Assembly: GCF_900176595.1 (NCBI RefSeq)
Contig: NZ_LT838813.1
Span: 4,916,001 to 4,980,000, forward strand
Origin: Aquiflexum balticum DSM 16537
GTDB lineage: Bacteria; Bacteroidota; Bacteroidia; Cytophagales; Cyclobacteriaceae
Direction: 5' to 3'
Length of the DNA: 64,000 bases
Shown: positions 54,081 through 62,782 of the stretch, piece after piece
Layout of the letters: each line of letters opens with the position of its first letter
Position numbering within the stretch: position 1 is the stretch's first letter
Made by a program: the position numbers and the translations under genes
The notes under the pieces: model-generated
The model's database searches: none
What the model was told of the DNA's origin: nothing
Seen by the model: only the letters and a program-made list of their open reading frames with translations

Positions 54081-54761
54081 TCAATCGAAAAGAAATATAA
54101 GTATTTTACGCATATCAGTTGGATTTTCCGGTTTAATTTTTTTTGATTTTATAAAAACTTTCAGGTCATCATACTTATCTCCGGCCAAATCTTTTAAACC
54201 GGCAGAATTGGTTTTTATTTCGCTTGATTGCATGCCATTGATGAGCAAAAAATCAATTCCAGCCTTATACGTGTCATATTGAGGTCCAGAATATCCATCT
54301 CTTGATCCCGTTGCTTGTACCAGAGTCTTGGTATGTATAGCTATATATTTTTCTTTCTCCTTCTCATATAAAATTTCAGCAATTTGTGGTTTGCCAGAGA
54401 TATATTCCATTCTGAATAATCTCTCTTCTTCCATTCCAACCTTGATCCAATCCCAATTTCTCAATTCCAGTGGCTGCGAATCATCCCCGCCGGTCTGAAT
54501 ATATACCTTACTGGTTTCCAATAAAATATTAAAAGGAATTTCTTCATAATGTTTCCCATTGGAAAGTGAAATATTTCCTAAGGGAGGCTCTTCAAACAGA
54601 AAAGGAGTTCCTTTCAATCCATCACTCTTGGGATTCAGCCTGAAAATTCCTGAATGTATATTTTCAGGACTTTTTACGGTCTGTATAACCTGACTTTTTG
54701 TAGAAAAAGCCATCATCATTCCCATTGAAATCAGCAAAACCGTTTTAAAACTCTTTTTCAT
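54081..54761 (-). CDS. Unknown exported protein
   Basis: A 226-aa protein with a signal peptide (MKKSFKTVLLISMGMMMAFSTKSQ). I do not recognise a family. The mature part is mixed alpha/beta with GSRDGYSGPQYDTYKAGIDF and a lysine-rich end (VFIKSKKIKPENPTDMRKI). It contains no cysteine pairs or obvious catalytic motif. It precedes the S8 lipoprotein peptidase by 17 bp on the same strand, so a shared function is possible, for example as substrate or inhibitor, but nothing in the sequence shows this. Confidence 0.7.
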   Translation of the reverse strand: MKKSFKTVLLISMGMMMAFSTKSQVIQTVKSPENIHSGIFRLNPKSDGLKGTPFLFEEPPLGNISLSNGKHYEEIPFNILLETSKVYIQTGGDDSQPLELRNWDWIKVGMEEERLFRMEYISGKPQIAEILYEKEKEKYIAIHTKTLVQATGSRDGYSGPQYDTYKAGIDFLLINGMQSSEIKTNSAGLKDLAGDKYDDLKVFIKSKKIKPENPTDMRKILIFLFD

Positions 54762-54843
54762 ATTTCAACTCAAATGAATATTGAATTCCAATTTACCTAA
54801 ACAAATCACAATTATAAAATGTCATGTACTTCAATTATATATT

Positions 54844-54851
54844 TACTTTTG
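54844..54851 (+). promoter_or_regulatory. -7 box immediately before the methyltransferase start
   Basis: TACTTTTG matches TAnnTTTG and ends only four bases before the ATG at 54856. Transcription starting at the usual distance would give a leaderless or nearly leaderless mRNA, which supports the chosen start codon. Confidence 0.45.
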
Positions 54852-54855
54852 CAAT

Positions 54856-55752
54856 ATGAAAGAATCTATTTTGTCTTTGGCACCGCAACATTGGGAAGAA
54901 TATGAACTTATCGATACAGGTGGATTTGAGAAACTGGAAAAATTCGGTAAGTATATTTTGAGCAGACCCGAACCTCAGGCAATTTGGGACAAAAGCATGA
55001 ATGCTGATGAATGGAAAGAGTTGGTACATGCACATTTTAGCAAAGAAAAAAACAATCCCGAAAAAGGTCAATGGGAAGAAATGGCCAAAATGCCCCATAA
55101 CTGGCAGATGAATTATCAAAATCCTGATGGATTGAAAATGACCCTCAATCTGGCCATGACCTCTTTCAAGCATATCGGTCTTTTTCCGGAACAGGCAGTC
55201 AATTGGGACTATATCTCCGATACTTTAAAGTTATTCCCCATAAAAACCCCCAAGGTCCTCAACCTATTTGCCTATACAGGTGCAGCTTCTATAGCTTCAA
55301 AAGCCTGTGGTGCTGATGTCACCCATTTGGATTCGGTCAAACAGGTGGTCACCTGGTCAAAGCATAATATGGAATCCTCAGGACAGGAAGGCATCCGTTG
55401 GATTGTAGACGATGCAATGAAATTTATCCGAAGGGAAGTAAGGCGGGGCAATAAATACCACGGGATAATCCTGGATCCTCCTGCCTATGGAAGAGGGCCT
55501 GATGGAGAAAAATGGATCCTTGAGGAACAGATCAACGAAATGCTTAAACTATGCTCGGATTTGTTGGAACCGGACCATCATTTCCTGATTTTGAATATGT
55601 ATTCTCTCAGCTTCAGTTCTATGATAGCTGCCAACTTGATCCATTCCAATTTTGGAAAGGTAGAAAATGCTGAACATGGTGAACTGTATTTGGTTGATAG
55701 ATTTAAGAAGAACCTGCCTCTTGGGATTTTCTTTAGGTTCAGGAAATTATAA
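54856..55752 (+). CDS. Class I SAM-dependent methyltransferase, RlmI/RlmK-like (COG1092)
   Basis: A 298-aa methyltransferase starting MKESILSLAPQHWEEYEL; an in-frame ATG at 54781 exists but would put the promoter box inside the gene. The SAM motif is VLNLFAYTGAASIASKACGA, the acidic loop THLDSVKQ, and the catalytic-type motif LDPPAYGRG resembles the LDPP(A/S) motif of 23S rRNA m5C methyltransferase RlmI, though the RlmI N-terminal PUA domain and catalytic Cys region are missing. An rRNA base is the likely target. Its stop codon (TAA) coincides with the start of a repeat arm. Confidence 0.85.
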   Translation: MKESILSLAPQHWEEYELIDTGGFEKLEKFGKYILSRPEPQAIWDKSMNADEWKELVHAHFSKEKNNPEKGQWEEMAKMPHNWQMNYQNPDGLKMTLNLAMTSFKHIGLFPEQAVNWDYISDTLKLFPIKTPKVLNLFAYTGAASIASKACGADVTHLDSVKQVVTWSKHNMESSGQEGIRWIVDDAMKFIRREVRRGNKYHGIILDPPAYGRGPDGEKWILEEQINEMLKLCSDLLEPDHHFLILNMYSLSFSSMIAANLIHSNFGKVENAEHGELYLVDRFKKNLPLGIFFRFRKL

Positions 55753-56064
55753 GACGCTAGATTAGACGCAAGAAATTAGACACAAGATTCAAGACTAGGT
55801 GATTGCTAGGTTGAAGGTTTCAGGAATTTATAAAAGCTTTAGTGAATACTTGACTGATCAAAAAACTTTCAGAATGGTGGCTAACCACAATAATGTGTGT
55901 GGATGATTTGAGTGGAGACACTCACATCGGCATCGTTTTAGGAAATCAGGAATAATTGTTAAGTACACATCTCGTCTCTCGCATCTCGGTTCTAATCTCT
56001 CGCTTCCTGTCTTGTTTCTTGGATCTTGGTTCTTGTCTCTAACATCTCAAATCTCACGTCTAAC
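55750..56064. repeat. Inverted degenerate-repeat element, AGACG/CAAGA-type arms
   Basis: The entire spacer between two genes is one element. The left arm (55751-55797) is TAAGACGCTAGATTAGACGC and related words (TAGACACAAGATTCAAGAC). The right arm (about 55964-56064) is the inverse type: CTCGCTTCCTGTCTTGTTTC, TCTTGGTTCTTGTCTC, TCTCACGTCTAACC. The left arm starts within the methyltransferase stop codon, and the right arm ends three bases before the aminotransferase ATG at 56068. About 165 bp of unrelated sequence separates the arms. No ORF was found inside. Confidence 0.65.
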
Positions 56065-56067
56065 CAA

Positions 56068-57249
56068 ATGAACAACCGACAACTCTTTCTTTCACACTTG
56101 GCCCAAACAACTGACTTCCCTTTGATGATAGAAATCGAAAGGGCAGAGGGTATCTATATGTACGGGCCAGATGGAAAAGAATATATAGACCTAATTTCGG
56201 GAATTGGGGTCAGCAATATTGGTCACAGGCATCCAAAAGTTATTGATGCGATAAAGGAACAATTGGATAAATACTTGCATCTGATGGTCTACGGGGAATA
56301 TGTTCAAAGTCCGCAGACCTTGTTGGCAAAAGCTATATGTGAAACCCTTCCCTCCCATTTGGACAATGTATATCTGGTCAATTCCGGAAGCGAAGCGGTG
56401 GAAGGTGCTTTGAAGTTGGCCAAGCGGTTCACCAACAGACGGGAAATCATTTCTTGTGTAAATGCTTATCATGGTTCATCCCATGGCTCGCTTTCAGTTG
56501 GGGGAAATGAGATTTTCAAAAGAGCCTACCGCCCATTGCTGCCCGGTATCAAAAATGTGGTTTATGGTTCTTTTCAACAGTTGGAAGAAATCACGGAAAA
56601 TACTGCAGCATTTATTGTGGAGACCATACAGGGTGAGGCCGGTATCAAGGTCGCCTGTTCAGAATATTTTCAAGCTTTGAGAAAAAAATGTGATGAGACC
56701 GGAACCATATTGATTCTGGACGAAATACAGGCAGGATTTGGCAGAACGGGCAAATTCTGGGCATTTGAACATTTCGGGATTGTACCGGATATATTGGTCT
56801 GCGCCAAAGGCATGGGAGGAGGAATGCCAATTGGAGCTTTTATAGCCAACAAGGAGGTGATGGGTGCATTTAAAAACAATCCATTACTGGGACATATCAC
56901 TACTTTTGGAGGTCATCCGGTTTCTTCTGTTGCTTCTTTGGCGACCATCAGGGTCATTCGTGAAGAAAAGCTTTTGGATCAGGTGGAGACCAAAGCCAAT
57001 CTTTTTAAAAAGCTTTTGGTCCACCCAAAAATCAAATCCATTCGAAACAAAGGCCTGATGATGGCAGTAGAATTTGAATCTTTCGAAGTTTTGAAGCCAA
57101 TCATAGACAGAGCTATAAAGAATGGAGTAATTACCGATTGGTTTCTTTTTTGCGATGATGCCATGAGAATTGCCCCGCCTTTGGTTATCACAGAGGAAGA
57201 GATTGAGAAGGCTTGTGGGCTTATTTTGGCGGCAATTGAAGAGGATTGA
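56068..57249 (+). CDS. Class III PLP-dependent aminotransferase
   Basis: A 393-aa fold-type I aminotransferase of the ornithine/acetylornithine group. I start it at ATG 56068 (MNNRQLFLSHLAQ) because upstream sequence is repeat arm. Visible motifs: YGPDGKEYIDLISGIGVSNI, NSGSEAVEGALKLAKRFT, AYHGSSHGSLS, LILDEIQAGFGRTGKFW with the cofactor Asp, and DILVCAKGMGGGMPIGAF with the PLP-binding Lys. Candidate substrates include acetylornithine, ornithine, GABA or beta-amino acids. No arginine-biosynthesis genes are adjacent, so the substrate is open. Confidence 0.92.
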   Translation: MNNRQLFLSHLAQTTDFPLMIEIERAEGIYMYGPDGKEYIDLISGIGVSNIGHRHPKVIDAIKEQLDKYLHLMVYGEYVQSPQTLLAKAICETLPSHLDNVYLVNSGSEAVEGALKLAKRFTNRREIISCVNAYHGSSHGSLSVGGNEIFKRAYRPLLPGIKNVVYGSFQQLEEITENTAAFIVETIQGEAGIKVACSEYFQALRKKCDETGTILILDEIQAGFGRTGKFWAFEHFGIVPDILVCAKGMGGGMPIGAFIANKEVMGAFKNNPLLGHITTFGGHPVSSVASLATIRVIREEKLLDQVETKANLFKKLLVHPKIKSIRNKGLMMAVEFESFEVLKPIIDRAIKNGVITDWFLFCDDAMRIAPPLVITEEEIEKACGLILAAIEED

Positions 57250-57587
57250 TTGGCCCCGCTACTGAGGTGCGGGTAAATCTAAAGAATTTACTCTTTGTAG
57301 GATTATTGCATTTCGATTATTAAAATTGGTAATTACATAGAGGGGAATAACATTAAGTTTCTCCTACCTACGTCATGCAGGCGTCATCCCGATTCTTTAA
57401 CATTTTGTAAATGCTCAGAAATCCAAGTTAAAAATTAAGTCTAAGATAATTTAGAAATTAATTAACTTTCCATGCTGTCCTTTTTTTGGATGTGATAAAC
57501 GGAAATATCTATGATTTAATTTACAATTAATCACTTTAATTTGTTTATCTTATATTTACCCTTAATTCTACGCCCAAAACAACCCTT
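57250..57587. other. 338-bp gene-free spacer
   Basis: Between the aminotransferase and the penicillin-acylase-type gene. A weak 5-bp stem (CCCGC 57255-57259, GCGGG 57269-57273) without a T-run lies after the stop codon. The rest is AT-rich and should hold the promoter of the next gene; TATATTTA near 57550 is an imperfect -7 candidate. No gene, RNA or repeat arm was seen. Confidence 0.5.
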
Positions 57588-59975
57588 ATGAAAAAACTGG
57601 TCTTTGCACTGATTTTCCTGTTTTTTTTGACCATCGCAGGTTACCAAATAATCAAGTATCAATTTTCCCCGACCTATTCCGGTGAAATCGAAATGACAGG
57701 CCTTTCCGCCGAAACAGAAGTATATTTTGATGATTTCGGAGTGCCTCATATTTATGCCGCCAATGCCAAAGACGCCTACATGGCCTTGGGTTATGTACAT
57801 GCACAGGACAGGTTGTTCCAAATGGAAATGATGCGTCGGGTAGGGACGGGTACTTTATCCGAATTGTTGGGGGAAGACCTGCTTGAAACAGATAAGTTTT
57901 TCAGGACCTTGGGTATTCCAAAGCATTCGGAATGGAGTACAGAAGAATGGAACAAATCAGGAAATTCAGAATGGAAATCAGCAACAGAAGCCTATATCAA
58001 AGGAGTAAATCATTTTATTCAAAATGGAAAGCTACCTATCGAATACACTTTGTTGGGAGCTAAACCCAGAGAATTTACCATCAATGATGCACATGCCATT
58101 ATCGGCTATATGTCATTTACTTTTGCCATGGCCATGAAAACAGATCCCTTGGTGACTAAAATGGCAAGAACATTGGGGCCGGATTATATGAAGGTGTTGT
58201 CAGTTCATACATTACCCGAACACCATTTCATTCCCAATCATTACCCTGATAGAGATGAATATAGTGGTGAAATGCTTTTGCAAAACTCACTTTCCGGACT
58301 TTTGGAAAAACTTCCCGTACCATTGTTGGAAGGCAGCAATTCCTGGGTGATTGCCCCCAGTAGGACGGCCTCTGGAAAAGTTCTTTTTCTCAATGATACC
58401 CATATAGGTTTTTCGCAGCCCTCTGTATGGTATGAGGCGCATTTGGAATACCCGGGATTTAGTTTTTACGGCAACCACCTTGCCGGATATCCATTTGGCT
58501 TGGTGGGACATACACGACATCACAGTATCGGGCTGACCATGTTTGAAAATGATGATCAAGACTTTTTCGAGGAGAAACTCAATCCGAACAACCCGAATGA
58601 GACAGTGTATGGAAATGAATTCAGGCCTATGACCATTCGCACTGAAACCATTCCCGTCAAAGGAAAAGAACCAGTAAGTTTCGAAATCAAAGAATCCATA
58701 CATGGGCCGATTATGAATGAAGTCATCCCTGAAATCGGAAGATTAACCGACAATCCGGTAGCTTCCTGGTGGGTATATGTGTTGGAACCAACCAAAGCCT
58801 TGGAGGCAGCATTTAAAATGGGCAGAGCCAAATCCCTGAAGGAAACAGAAGAAGCCATCAGATTGATCCATGCGCCGGGACTGAATGTGATGTATGGTGA
58901 CAATTCAGGAAATATCGCTTGGTGGGCTACGGCAAAACTCCCTATCCGCCCTGAACACGTTAATAGCAAGTTATTCCTTGATGGCAGTAACCCTTCCGAT
59001 GAACCGTTGGGCTGGATGCCCTTTGAAGAAAACCCCATGAGTATCAATCCTCCTTCAGGTTTTGTTGCTTCTGCAAATAACCAACCTGACACCTTATCCA
59101 ATGGTACTTTATATCCTGGCTACTATTATCCCGGGGACCGATGGAACCGTATAGCCAAAACCGTCACCTCACGAGATGACTGGACTCAGGAAAACATCAA
59201 AGCCTTACAACTCGAAACCATCAATGAAAACCATCCGCTTAACGCACAAAGTATGATTGAAGCTGTAGACAAGGAGATCTTTCAAGGATTTGAAGTGGCT
59301 ATAGAGAAACTTGAAAACTGGTCGGGAAACCATGAACTGGAATCCATTGCTCCTACCCTATATTATAAATGGCTTTACCATACCCTCCACGGAATGATGG
59401 CAGATGAATTAGGTGAGGATGATTTTAAAAATTTCCTGGCCACATTTCTATATATCCGAAGCACTCCTAATCTGATACGCACTGAAAATTCCCCTTGGTG
59501 GGACAATATCGCTACAGAAGAAAAAGAAAGCAGAAAATCCATCATTGAAGCCGCACTGAAAATATCTTTGGCGGAGCTTAGCAAACAATTTGGAAAAAAT
59601 CCTGAAAAATGGATTTGGGAGAATGCAGTGGTTTTGGAACATCCACATCCCTTAGGCGCCAAAAAACCCTTGGATAAAATCTTTAACGTAAAAGCCCCCG
59701 CAGTCCCCGCCAACGAAGAATCAGTGAATAAACTCTCTTTCAAACTAAACCCTGATGGAATCTACAAAGTAACCGTAGGCCCTGCCATGCGCATCATCTT
59801 GGATTTTGCAGATGTTGAAGCCTCGGAATCAGTTTTGCCAACAGGTCAAAGCGGAAATTATTTCAGCCCATGGTATTCCGACCAAACAGAGATGTTTGCT
59901 ACAGGTCAATACCGGCCACAATTGATGAATGAAGCAGTGATCAAGGGGAAGATGAAATTACTGATGAAGCCTTGA
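57588..59975 (+). CDS. Penicillin acylase-type N-terminal nucleophile hydrolase
   Basis: A 795-aa exported precursor of the penicillin amidase family, S45. After an N-terminal hydrophobic signal or anchor (about 5-22) comes the alpha-chain region with DDFGVPHIYAANAKDAYMALGYVHAQDRLFQME. Self-cleavage should expose Ser250 in LEGSNSWVIAPSRTASG as the beta-chain N-terminus. Further family motifs are FLNDTHIGFSQP, LAGYPFGLVGHTRHHSIGLT, HGPIMNE and ASANNQPD with the oxyanion Asn. Such enzymes cleave amides, including N-acyl-homoserine lactones or beta-lactams; the natural substrate here is unknown. Confidence 0.93.
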   Translation: MKKLVFALIFLFFLTIAGYQIIKYQFSPTYSGEIEMTGLSAETEVYFDDFGVPHIYAANAKDAYMALGYVHAQDRLFQMEMMRRVGTGTLSELLGEDLLETDKFFRTLGIPKHSEWSTEEWNKSGNSEWKSATEAYIKGVNHFIQNGKLPIEYTLLGAKPREFTINDAHAIIGYMSFTFAMAMKTDPLVTKMARTLGPDYMKVLSVHTLPEHHFIPNHYPDRDEYSGEMLLQNSLSGLLEKLPVPLLEGSNSWVIAPSRTASGKVLFLNDTHIGFSQPSVWYEAHLEYPGFSFYGNHLAGYPFGLVGHTRHHSIGLTMFENDDQDFFEEKLNPNNPNETVYGNEFRPMTIRTETIPVKGKEPVSFEIKESIHGPIMNEVIPEIGRLTDNPVASWWVYVLEPTKALEAAFKMGRAKSLKETEEAIRLIHAPGLNVMYGDNSGNIAWWATAKLPIRPEHVNSKLFLDGSNPSDEPLGWMPFEENPMSINPPSGFVASANNQPDTLSNGTLYPGYYYPGDRWNRIAKTVTSRDDWTQENIKALQLETINENHPLNAQSMIEAVDKEIFQGFEVAIEKLENWSGNHELESIAPTLYYKWLYHTLHGMMADELGEDDFKNFLATFLYIRSTPNLIRTENSPWWDNIATEEKESRKSIIEAALKISLAELSKQFGKNPEKWIWENAVVLEHPHPLGAKKPLDKIFNVKAPAVPANEESVNKLSFKLNPDGIYKVTVGPAMRIILDFADVEASESVLPTGQSGNYFSPWYSDQTEMFATGQYRPQLMNEAVIKGKMKLLMKP

Positions 59976-60244
59976 GATAGTTATCCTGGTTGTAGGGTTG
60001 TCATCTTTGCCTTTCTATGTCATTTGATCTCCTGCTATCAGGATAGAAATTTAAAGTCATCAGTTGTAAATTACATGAATGCTCCTTTCTGTAATCTTGG
60101 AACATATAACCATTATCCTTAGTCGGGTGAGTTTTCTATTCCTCGATAAACCAAAGTGCTGTTTTTATGGTTAAAACGTGGGACTCAGACAATCCCTTGA
60201 AACAATGGCAACGCATAGCCAACAATAATGAAAACCGAAAAAAC

Positions 60245-60664
60245 ATGAATTCCAAATCCAACAAAACATACGAAGTCCAAAAACCGGAAGAAGACTGGAA
60301 GAAAGAACTGGATCCTGAATCCTATCATGTGTTAAGAGAGAAAGGCACTGAGCGGGCATTTACAGGAGAGTATTATCTGAACAAAAAAACCGGAATTTAT
60401 GAATGCAAAGCCTGCGGGAATGAAATCTTTCATTCTTCTGCCAAGTATGACAGCGGCTGCGGGTGGCCTTCGTTTACTGTGCCTGTAAGACCTGAAGCCA
60501 TTGAGGTAAAGATGGATTATTCTCACTTTATGGTAAGAGAAGAAATCCTCTGTGCCAAGTGCGGTGGGCATTTAGGACACCGCTTCCCGGACGGACCCAA
60601 AGACCAAGGCGGAATCCGATATTGTATCAATTCTTTGAGCATGGGATTTAAGGAAAACGGGTAG
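60245..60664 (+). CDS. msrB: Peptide-methionine (R)-S-oxide reductase
   Basis: MsrB reduces methionine R-sulfoxide in oxidised proteins. I start it at ATG 60245 (MNSKSNKTYEVQ, 139 aa); an in-frame ATG at 60167 adds an unrelated 26-residue extension. Structural zinc is held by ECKACGNE and LCAKCGGHLGH. The catalytic Cys lies in GGIRYCINSLSM, and the substrate loop is YDSGCGWPSF. No signal peptide from the chosen start, so it is cytoplasmic. It stands alone between two gene-poor spacers. Confidence 0.93.
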   Translation: MNSKSNKTYEVQKPEEDWKKELDPESYHVLREKGTERAFTGEYYLNKKTGIYECKACGNEIFHSSAKYDSGCGWPSFTVPVRPEAIEVKMDYSHFMVREEILCAKCGGHLGHRFPDGPKDQGGIRYCINSLSMGFKENG

Positions 60665-60991
60665 TAAAAAAGTAGTCTTCCAATCTCTCCCTCACATCCC
60701 GCTATTGAAAACCAAAAAAAACCAGCGTAATCACAACAAAATATTTTATTGTGAACCACAAAAGTGTCAAAAGAAAACAAAAGAGGGTATCATAAATTTT
60801 CTTCCCTTAAACTTTTGTGGCCTTTTGTCTCTTTTGTGGTTATGAATGCTTTGGGAGTATTTTCCTTGGAACCTGACTTTGCAAACTGTTTTATTGTCAA
60901 ATCTTGATTTCTTTCCTATTTTTTATCATTCAATTTTTCAATACCTTAAGCTTTTAACGAATCAACCTAAAGTCCAAAATTTCCATAGCTT
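60665..60991. other. 327-bp gene-free spacer holding a short hairpin repeat
   Basis: Between msrB and the acyl-CoA dehydrogenase. Its main content is the inverted repeat at 60754-60841, listed separately. About 150 bp of AT-rich sequence upstream of the ATG at 60992 must hold the next promoter; no perfect TAnnTTTG box was found. Confidence 0.5.
60754..60841. repeat. Inverted degenerate-repeat element, CACAAAAG-type arms
   Basis: The left arm (60754-60783) reads AACCACAAAAGTGTCAAAAG then AAAACAAAAG. The complement of the right arm (60812-60841) reads AACCACAAAAGAGACAAAAG then GCCACAAAAG. The 30-nt arms match at 25 positions when folded, with a 28-nt interior. Each arm is itself a degenerate tandem of CACAAAAG-like units. 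This is the shortest member of the set in this window and, unlike the others, lies about 90 bp from the nearest stop codon. Confidence 0.7.
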
Positions 60992-62767
60992 ATGTTTTAC
61001 TCCAAACGTGACCTTCATTTCCAGCTTTTTGAAAATATAGACGCCTTGTCATTGACCTCTTTTGACTATTTCAAAGACCATAATCGAGAAACTTTCGAGA
61101 TGGTCTTGGATGCCGCAGATCAGATTGGTATGACTTCTTTGAGGCCATTATTGACGGAGATGGACAGGCAGGAACCCCAATTGGTGGATGGCAAAATCCT
61201 GGTTCACGAGGGTATGAAGAAGATTTACCGCCAATATGGAGAAGACGGTTGGATCAATGCCTGTTTCAGCTATGAAGAAGGCGGGCAGCAATTGCCCAAT
61301 ACCATCCAATCTGCTGTAGGTTTTATTTGGCAAGCCGCCAATTATTCGGCTTCTGTGTATCCATTTCTCACTTCCGGTGCTGCCAATTTGATCCGGACAT
61401 TCGGAAGTAAGGAACTGATCGAAAGATTCACTCCCAATTTGTACAATGCCAAATGGCAGGGAACCATGGCCCTGACCGAACCGGATGCAGGCTCTTCTTT
61501 AAGCGATTTAAGCACTACCGCTTACCCCACTGAAATAGAAGGTATTTATAAAATCAAAGGACAAAAAATATACATCTCCTGTGGAGACCATGATGCCTGT
61601 GAAAATGTGATTCACCTCATGCTCGCCCGAATCAAAGGCGCCCCCGCCGGAGTCAAAGGCATTTCCATGTTTGTAGTTCCCCAAAAAAGAACAGAAACCG
61701 GAGCCTCCAATGATGTTCTGACAGAAGGACTTTACCATAAAATGGGTTACAAAGGTGCACCCATTGCTCACCTAATGATCGGTTCCAATGATGGTTGTGA
61801 AGGATTTTTGGTGGGAGAACCCCATAAAGGTTTGCCCTATATGTTCCAAATGATGAATGAGGCAAGAATTGGTGTGGGTATGAATGCAGCAGCCATTGGT
61901 ACAGCCGCCTATAATTCCGCCCTTGCTTATGCCAAGGAAAGGCCACAGGGACGAAAAATCAATGAAAAAGACCCATCCAAACCCCAAGTCCCCATTATCG
62001 AACATGCCGATGTCAAGCGTATGTTGCTATTTCAAAAATCCATTGTGGAAGGTTCCCTCTCCCTTTTGCTCTATTGTGCCAAATTGGGTGATTTGGTCCA
62101 TGTGGCAGAAGGCCAGGAAAAAGAAGATGCTGTACTCCTGCTCGACCTGCTGACCCCGATAGCCAAATCCTATCCTTCGGAAATGTGCTGCCTGACTACA
62201 TCGGCAGCAGTGCAGGTTTTGGGTGGTGCAGGATATACCACGGATTTTCCGGTGGAGCAATACTACCGCGAGGCACGCATTCACCCTATCCATGAAGGGA
62301 CAACAGGCATTCATGGCTTGGATTTGTTGGGCAGAAAGGTGTTGATGCAGGATGGTAGAGCTATCAGAATCTTTGCTGAAAAAATAATGCAGATCATTGT
62401 AGAAGCCAAAGTAGAAAGTTCTTTGCTACCCTTCGCCGAAAAATTGGAAAAATACCTGCAAAGGGCACAGCAGACAAGTGGACACTTATTTGCAAAGGTA
62501 GGCAAAAATCCCGAAGAGTTCCTTGCAGATGCCACCTTATATTTGGAATATCTCAGTATCCTGACCATTGCCTGGCAATGGCTTCATCAAGGTTTTGTCT
62601 CCAGGAAAGCCTTGGATTCCGGCACTCCCGAAAAAGACTTCTACCAAGGCAAAATCATGTGCATGCGGTATTTCTTCGAATACGAACTGGTCAAAATGGA
62701 TGGATTGGGCAAAAGACTGGTTTCAGGAGATATAGTAACGGTTGAGATGAGGGGGGAGTGGTTTTGA
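60992..62767 (+). CDS. Acyl-CoA dehydrogenase family protein, long form with C-terminal extension
   Basis: A 591-aa FAD enzyme of the acyl-CoA dehydrogenase superfamily, similar in size to the AidB/FadE-like group with an extra C-terminal domain. Visible: N-terminal helical domain, GTMALTEPDAGSSLSDLST (flavin/substrate loop), IYISCGDHDACENVIHLMLA, VKGISMFVVPQKR, NEARIGVGMNAAAIGTAAYN, and VQVLGGAGYTTDFPVEQYYREARIHPIHEGTTGIHGLDLLGRK, where the Glu in HEGT is at the usual base position. It should oxidise an acyl-CoA to the 2-enoyl form. Its 3' end (62627-62745) has a second, diverged copy at 63882-64000, beyond the KilA-N gene. Confidence 0.93.
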   Translation: MFYSKRDLHFQLFENIDALSLTSFDYFKDHNRETFEMVLDAADQIGMTSLRPLLTEMDRQEPQLVDGKILVHEGMKKIYRQYGEDGWINACFSYEEGGQQLPNTIQSAVGFIWQAANYSASVYPFLTSGAANLIRTFGSKELIERFTPNLYNAKWQGTMALTEPDAGSSLSDLSTTAYPTEIEGIYKIKGQKIYISCGDHDACENVIHLMLARIKGAPAGVKGISMFVVPQKRTETGASNDVLTEGLYHKMGYKGAPIAHLMIGSNDGCEGFLVGEPHKGLPYMFQMMNEARIGVGMNAAAIGTAAYNSALAYAKERPQGRKINEKDPSKPQVPIIEHADVKRMLLFQKSIVEGSLSLLLYCAKLGDLVHVAEGQEKEDAVLLLDLLTPIAKSYPSEMCCLTTSAAVQVLGGAGYTTDFPVEQYYREARIHPIHEGTTGIHGLDLLGRKVLMQDGRAIRIFAEKIMQIIVEAKVESSLLPFAEKLEKYLQRAQQTSGHLFAKVGKNPEEFLADATLYLEYLSILTIAWQWLHQGFVSRKALDSGTPEKDFYQGKIMCMRYFFEYELVKMDGLGKRLVSGDIVTVEMRGEWF

Positions 62768-62782
62768 AATGACATAAAGTAA

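Noticed and set aside
58556-59101. 181-codon open frame on the minus strand.
   Set aside because: It is antisense to the penicillin-acylase-type gene, with no family resemblance.
59982-60045. Inverted repeat TATCCTG / CAGGATA after the penicillin-acylase-type gene.
   Set aside because: Only seven bases at about 50-base separation and no T-run; expected by chance.
60167-60244. Longer start for msrB.
   Set aside because: The added 26 residues do not resemble MsrB or a signal peptide, and the ATG at 60245 gives the usual domain.
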